Assembly (NCBI GenBank): GCA_014380545.1 | Contig: JACMJP010000378.1 | Location: 1-7,648 of the forward strand | Direction: 5' to 3' | Origin: Chitinophagales bacterium | GTDB lineage: Bacteria; Bacteroidota; Bacteroidia; Chitinophagales; BACL12 | Length of the DNA: 7,648 nt | In this document: one piece after another, positions 6,194 to 7,648 of the stretch | Numbering within the stretch: position 1 is the first letter of the stretch | Layout of the letters: every line of letters starts with the position of its first letter | Made by a program: the position numbers and the translations under genes | Notes under the pieces: model-generated | Databases searched by the model: none | The model's input: the letters and a program-made list of their open reading frames with translations, nothing else | Told to the model about the DNA's origin: nothing

Positions 6194-7648
6194 TTACATA
6201 AACATTTTATAGACCAGCAAACAAATGACTCCAATCACCATGGTGAATAAATAAAATCCGATAGTTCCCACCTGCAACAATCGCAAATTGTTTGATAACT
6301 CCTGCACTAATCTTGCACTGCCATTTACTGCACCATCCACAACATACTTTTCAAATATATTACTAAAGAATGCCGACAATTTATTCCATGGTCTTACAAT
6401 TGCTGCATCATATATTTCATCAACATAATATTTTGCATTTAATACTTTTCCGTAACCTTTCAATTCAGTATCACTTTCAGGAACATCTTTTCTCTTATAA
6501 TATTTACTGAACGCAACAAAAATTATTGCAAGAATTGCGCATGTAGAAATTCCCATTAATATCCATTCTTCCGAAACAGAAACATTTCCATGTTCATGGA
6601 TTGGAACCACATCACTTAAATAATGCATCATCATTTTATCTCCGCCAAACAAATGCGGGATATTAATTACACCACCAACAATTGCAAGCACACATAAAAT
6701 AATTAACGGAATAGTGATAACTTTTGGTGATTCATGAACACCATGATGTCCGTGGTTGGTGTCCCCGCCAACCACAAATCTTTCCTCACCCCTGAACACC
6801 ACAAAATATAAACGCATCATATAAAATGCTGTAATTAATCCCGATACTAAACCAATTGCCCAAAGAACAGGATGATGCTCATATGCTGAAATAAGAATTG
6901 TATCTTTTGAAAAGAAACCACTGAACGGCGGCACAGCACAAATTGCAAGCACACCTAAACCGAAAACCCAGTGTGTTATTTTCATGTGCTTACTTAGCCC
7001 ACCCATTTTTCTGATATCCTGTTCGCCGTTTAAACCATGAATAACGGATCCTGCAGCAAGAAATAATAATGCTTTAAAAAAAGCATGCGTTACAAGATGA
7101 AAAAATCCTGCTTCATAAGCACCAATACCCAAAGCAAAAAACATTAATCCCAACTGGCTGACCGTTGAATAAGCCAATACTTTTTTAATATCATTTTGTT
7201 TTAATGCAATTGTTCCTGCAAAAATGGAAGTCGCAATTCCGACAACCATAATAATTTCCTGTGTGAAAGGCGCAAGCGTAAATAAAATATTGCTGCGTAC
7301 TATCATATAAATACCTGCAGTCACCATTGTTGCCGCATGAATTAATGCACTCACCGGAGTAGGACCAGCCATTGCATCCGGCAGCCATGTATATAAAGGA
7401 AGTTGCGCACTCTTTCCGCAGGCACCTATAAATAATAAAATTGTAATTGCAGTTATGGTATTTGTATCAGGCACATAAATTTTGGCGTTGTTAAATTCTT
7501 CACCGTACGTTAATGATCCGTAATAATTAAATAAAAGAAATAATCCGAACAGCATTGCAAGGTCGCCGATGCGGTTCATGATAAATGCTTTGTTTGCAGC
7601 TTTATTATAATCCTGGTTCTTGAACCAGAAGCCAATTAATAAATAAGA
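6194..7648 (-). CDS. nuoL: NADH-quinone oxidoreductase subunit L, C-terminal part (5' end outside window)
   Basis: This is the distal antiporter-like subunit of complex I, including the long lateral helix that braces the membrane arm. The frame is open through the right edge, so 484 residues are visible and roughly 130-150 N-terminal residues are missing (family about 610-650). The internal ATG at 7579 is not the start: upstream codons read SYLLIGFWFK, then a basic stretch ending NKAFI, then MNRIGD, matching NuoL. In visible numbering, key residues are D29 (E. coli Asp178), K79 in GACGKSAQLPLYTWLPDAM (Lys229), H104 in ALIHAATMVTAG (His254), H184/H188/K192 in FHLVTHAFFKALLFL (His334/His338/Lys342) and K248 in FSGFFSKDTIL (Lys399). 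The C-terminal lateral helix begins around the NAKYYVDEIYDAAIVRPWNK region (404-423), and a last membrane helix lies at about 463-482. A His-rich loop (NHGHHGVH, 298-305) precedes a membrane segment. The stop lies 8 bp before nuoM. Confidence 0.97.
   Translation of the reverse strand, partial: SYLLIGFWFKNQDYNKAANKAFIMNRIGDLAMLFGLFLLFNYYGSLTYGEEFNNAKIYVPDTNTITAITILLFIGACGKSAQLPLYTWLPDAMAGPTPVSALIHAATMVTAGIYMIVRSNILFTLAPFTQEIIMVVGIATSIFAGTIALKQNDIKKVLAYSTVSQLGLMFFALGIGAYEAGFFHLVTHAFFKALLFLAAGSVIHGLNGEQDIRKMGGLSKHMKITHWVFGLGVLAICAVPPFSGFFSKDTILISAYEHHPVLWAIGLVSGLITAFYMMRLYFVVFRGEERFVVGGDTNHGHHGVHESPKVITIPLIILCVLAIVGGVINIPHLFGGDKMMMHYLSDVVPIHEHGNVSVSEEWILMGISTCAILAIIFVAFSKYYKRKDVPESDTELKGYGKVLNAKYYVDEIYDAAIVRPWNKLSAFFSNIFEKYVVDGAVNGSARLVQELSNNLRLLQVGTIGFYLFTMVIGVICLLVYKMFM

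Noticed and set aside
7577..7579. ATG as the start of nuoL
   Set aside because: The frame continues upstream to the window edge with conserved NuoL residues (SYLLIGFWFK... NKAFI before MNRIGD), and the protein would lack its first several helices.
1..7648. Mobile elements, CRISPR array, tRNA/rRNA genes, defence or toxin-antitoxin modules
   Set aside because: No transposase or integrase motifs, regularly spaced repeats, cloverleaf sequence or toxin-like small gene pairs were seen on either strand.

Overview
This AT-rich window looks like chromosomal DNA from a member of the Bacteroidota, probably a Chitinophagales/Sphingobacteriales-type lineage. The evidence is a C-terminal type IX secretion (T9SS) sorting domain, a lipoprotein start typical of the phylum, general absence of strong Shine-Dalgarno sites, promoter-like TAnnTTTG elements, and NuoL/M/N sequences of Bacteroidota type. 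The lineage below phylum level is inferred from sequence style only.

Layout, left to right. At 1-94 on the minus strand is the 5' end of a lipoprotein gene that runs off the window. A 216-bp AT-rich gap follows. At 311-1507 (minus) is a membrane-anchored DUF3179 protein. It is transcribed divergently from a six-helix potassium-channel-like protein at 1614-2321 (plus), whose selectivity filter is strongly altered. Next, at 2413-3339 (plus), is a secreted T9SS cargo protein of unknown function. The right-hand 4.3 kb (3340-7648, minus) holds the end of a respiratory complex I operon, nuoL-nuoM-nuoN, with nuoL cut by the window edge.

NuoL, NuoM and NuoN are the three antiporter-like membrane subunits that form the distal proton-pumping arm of NADH:quinone oxidoreductase. 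The genes are tightly packed, with 8 bp between L and M and a 4-bp ATGA overlap between M and N. All catalytic Lys/Glu residues that can be seen are present. The operon meets the T9SS gene tail to tail with no base between the two stop codons.

The left-hand genes show no clear shared pathway. The points most worth a second look are the degenerate channel filter, the DUF3179 protein with its membrane anchor and cysteines, and the repeat pair over the lipoprotein start codon. I found no mobile element, CRISPR array, tRNA, rRNA or defence system, and nothing I could honestly call a new system.
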